IMG/VR virus record: IMGVR_UViG_3300043395_002906 | Span: 1 to 35,669 of that record | Source of the DNA: a virus | Length of the DNA stretch: 35,669 nucleotides | Reading direction: 5' to 3' (one strand) | Shown: piece by piece, positions 34,594-35,669 of the stretch | How positions within the stretch are numbered: the first letter of the stretch is position 1 | Layout of the letters: each line of letters starts with the position of its first letter | Position numbers and translations under genes: made by a program | The notes under the pieces: model-generated | What the model saw: the letters and a program-made list of their open reading frames with translations, nothing else | What the model was told of the DNA's origin: nothing | Databases searched by the model: none

Positions 34594-35669
34594 TTTTGTC
34601 TTGATTTTAATTCTTCTACTTCGGCAGAAAGTTCTTTAATTGCTTCAATCAGAACTCCAATCAGGTTACCATATGCAACGGATTTTAGTCCATCATCCGC
34701 AGTTTTTACAACTTCAGGAACAATCTTTTCAACTTCTTGTGCAACTACACCAATTTGAAGTGGATTTCCCTCCAAGTCCTTACGATTGAATCTAACACCA
34801 CGAAGTGAATTCACCATTTCAAGAGCATTTGAAATAGTCTCAATGTTTTCCTTTAAAGAAATATCAGAATATGCGGTAACGTTTCCTGATGCAGTTAGGT
34901 CATTTGTTGAAGGATTGTACGTAATTCCAGCATCAGTATAAAGTGTTTCTGCCGTTGCACTTCCATTATCAGAATCGACAAATGTTAGGTAATGAGTAGC
35001 AGCAGTTGATCTTGTAGTTGTTTTGATTTGGTCTGCTGATGATGCTGAAGATGCAGAGGAAGCATTACCGGTTAGAGTTGCGGTGATGGTGCCAGCACTA
35101 AAGTTTCCACTTGCATCACGAGCAACCAAAGTAGAAGATGTATTTGCGCTTGTGGCATTTGTTGCAATCGTAACTGCCGCTGAGCCATTATATGAAGTTC
35201 CAGTTAAATACGTACCAAAAGTCAATGTATTCAGATTACTTCCCAGAGAAATACCTGAAATTGTAGATGCTGCAAGTTTTGTAATATCAATTGCTGCGCC
35301 AGTTGCAATATCAGCATTAACAAGTGAATTAGAAAGACTTAATTTTCCATAAGTTATCGCTGCACCGACAGCAACGTCAGCATTAACAATTGAATTTGTT
35401 AAACTTAACTTACCATAAGTAATTCCAGCACCGGCGGCAATATCAATATTTGTAATCGCTCCGTCAGCAATCAAACCAGCAGTAACAACTCCTACACTTC
35501 CTGTACTAATAAGAGTTCCTGTTTCTGCAGGAAGAGTAAGTGTACCTGAAGCAGTTGCTGATGCTGTAAGAATAGTATGTCCAGATGTTGAACCTACAAA
35601 ACTTGCACCAATACCATTAATTCTTGGTGAGGTAAGTGTTTTATTGGTAAGAGTCTGGGAGTCAGTATC
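34590..35669 (-). CDS. Tail fibre with C-terminal peptidase S74 chaperone, 5' end outside window
   Basis: 359 residues are visible; the frame is open at the right edge (DTDSQTLTNKTLTSPRINGI, a common fibre shaft motif), so the N-terminus is missing. Three ITYGKLSL/NADxAxGAAI repeats and a TGNASSASSASSADQIKT linker follow. The last 92 residues are an S74 chaperone: SDISLKEN with the Ser-Lys pair kept (the usual Arg before Leu is Ser here), IGVVAQEVEKIVPEVV and a C-terminal coiled coil. The chaperone is close to that of the 481-residue fibre (KSVAYGNL(I/V)G(V/L)LIEAIK). Its stop codon lies in a sigma-70 promoter. Confidence 0.9.
   Translation of the reverse strand, partial: DTDSQTLTNKTLTSPRINGIGASFVGSTSGHTILTASATASGTLTLPAETGTLISTGSVGVVTAGLIADGAITNIDIAAGAGITYGKLSLTNSIVNADVAVGAAITYGKLSLSNSLVNADIATGAAIDITKLAASTISGISLGSNLNTLTFGTYLTGTSYNGSAAVTIATNATSANTSSTLVARDASGNFSAGTITATLTGNASSASSASSADQIKTTTRSTAATHYLTFVDSDNGSATAETLYTDAGITYNPSTNDLTASGNVTAYSDISLKENIETISNALEMVNSLRGVRFNRKDLEGNPLQIGVVAQEVEKIVPEVVKTADDGLKSVAYGNLIGVLIEAIKELSAEVEELKSRQN

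Noticed and set aside
1-35669. Photosynthesis or carbon-metabolism host genes (psbA, psbD, hli, talC) typical of cyanophages
   Set aside because: None of their characteristic sequences was seen in any frame in this window.

Overview
The window looks like part of the genome of a large T4-like myovirus of marine cyanobacteria (a Synechococcus/Prochlorococcus cyanomyophage). The basis is recalled family resemblance, not a database search. Every supported gene lies on the minus strand, so transcription runs from high to low coordinates. Genes are packed with 4-base ATGA overlaps. T4-type late promoters (NATAAATA and variants) stand before most structural genes. The protein set is typical of such phages: chaperone-tipped tail fibres, glycine-rich adhesins, 2-oxoglutarate/Fe(II) oxygenases, a DEXH helicase and GIY-YIG homing endonucleases. 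No tRNA, rRNA, insertion sequence or CRISPR array was seen.

Right part (about 35,669 down to 10,237): a tail-fibre and receptor-binding cluster of some 24 kb. It holds three proteins ending in peptidase S74 intramolecular chaperones (one cut by the window edge), one ending in a peptidase G2-type domain, one with a C1q-like head, one with a carbohydrate-binding-like fold, four glycine-rich adhesins, and many small accessory proteins. Modules are visibly shared, shuffled and duplicated. One 85-residue gene is a direct fusion of a fibre N-terminus to the last residues of a glycine-rich adhesin. Three 2-oxoglutarate oxygenase genes and one GIY-YIG gene interrupt the cluster. Two of these oxygenases follow a perfect sigma-70 promoter (TTGACA, 17 bases, TATAAT), so they look early-expressed inside a late region.

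Middle part (about 10,233 down to 4,905): a Cys/His-rich small protein, an HExxH metallopeptidase-like protein, a protein with a Cys-His-Asp arrangement, and a DUF262/ParB-fold protein. The DUF262 gene has its own sigma-70 promoter and a roughly 175-base structured leader. A terminator, a DEXH helicase, a fourth oxygenase and an unrecognised 179-residue protein follow.

Left part (about 4,908 down to 1): small proteins in translationally coupled chains. They include three or four exported or membrane proteins, an AbrB-like protein, coiled-coil proteins, a second GIY-YIG endonuclease and a truncated conserved protein at the edge.

The most interesting signal is regulatory. Both GIY-YIG genes, 32 kb apart and with different coding sequences, carry the same 5' architecture. 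A small terminator-like hairpin and a perfect TATAAATA late promoter are enclosed by an outer inverted repeat, and the predicted late start site falls at the 3' arm of that repeat. Read-through RNA could fold the whole repeat beside the start codon, whereas late RNA could not. Other notable points are an extended late-promoter motif, stop codons built into promoters, a terminator overlapped by a promoter, and a recurring AACTGKCACA motif before terminators.
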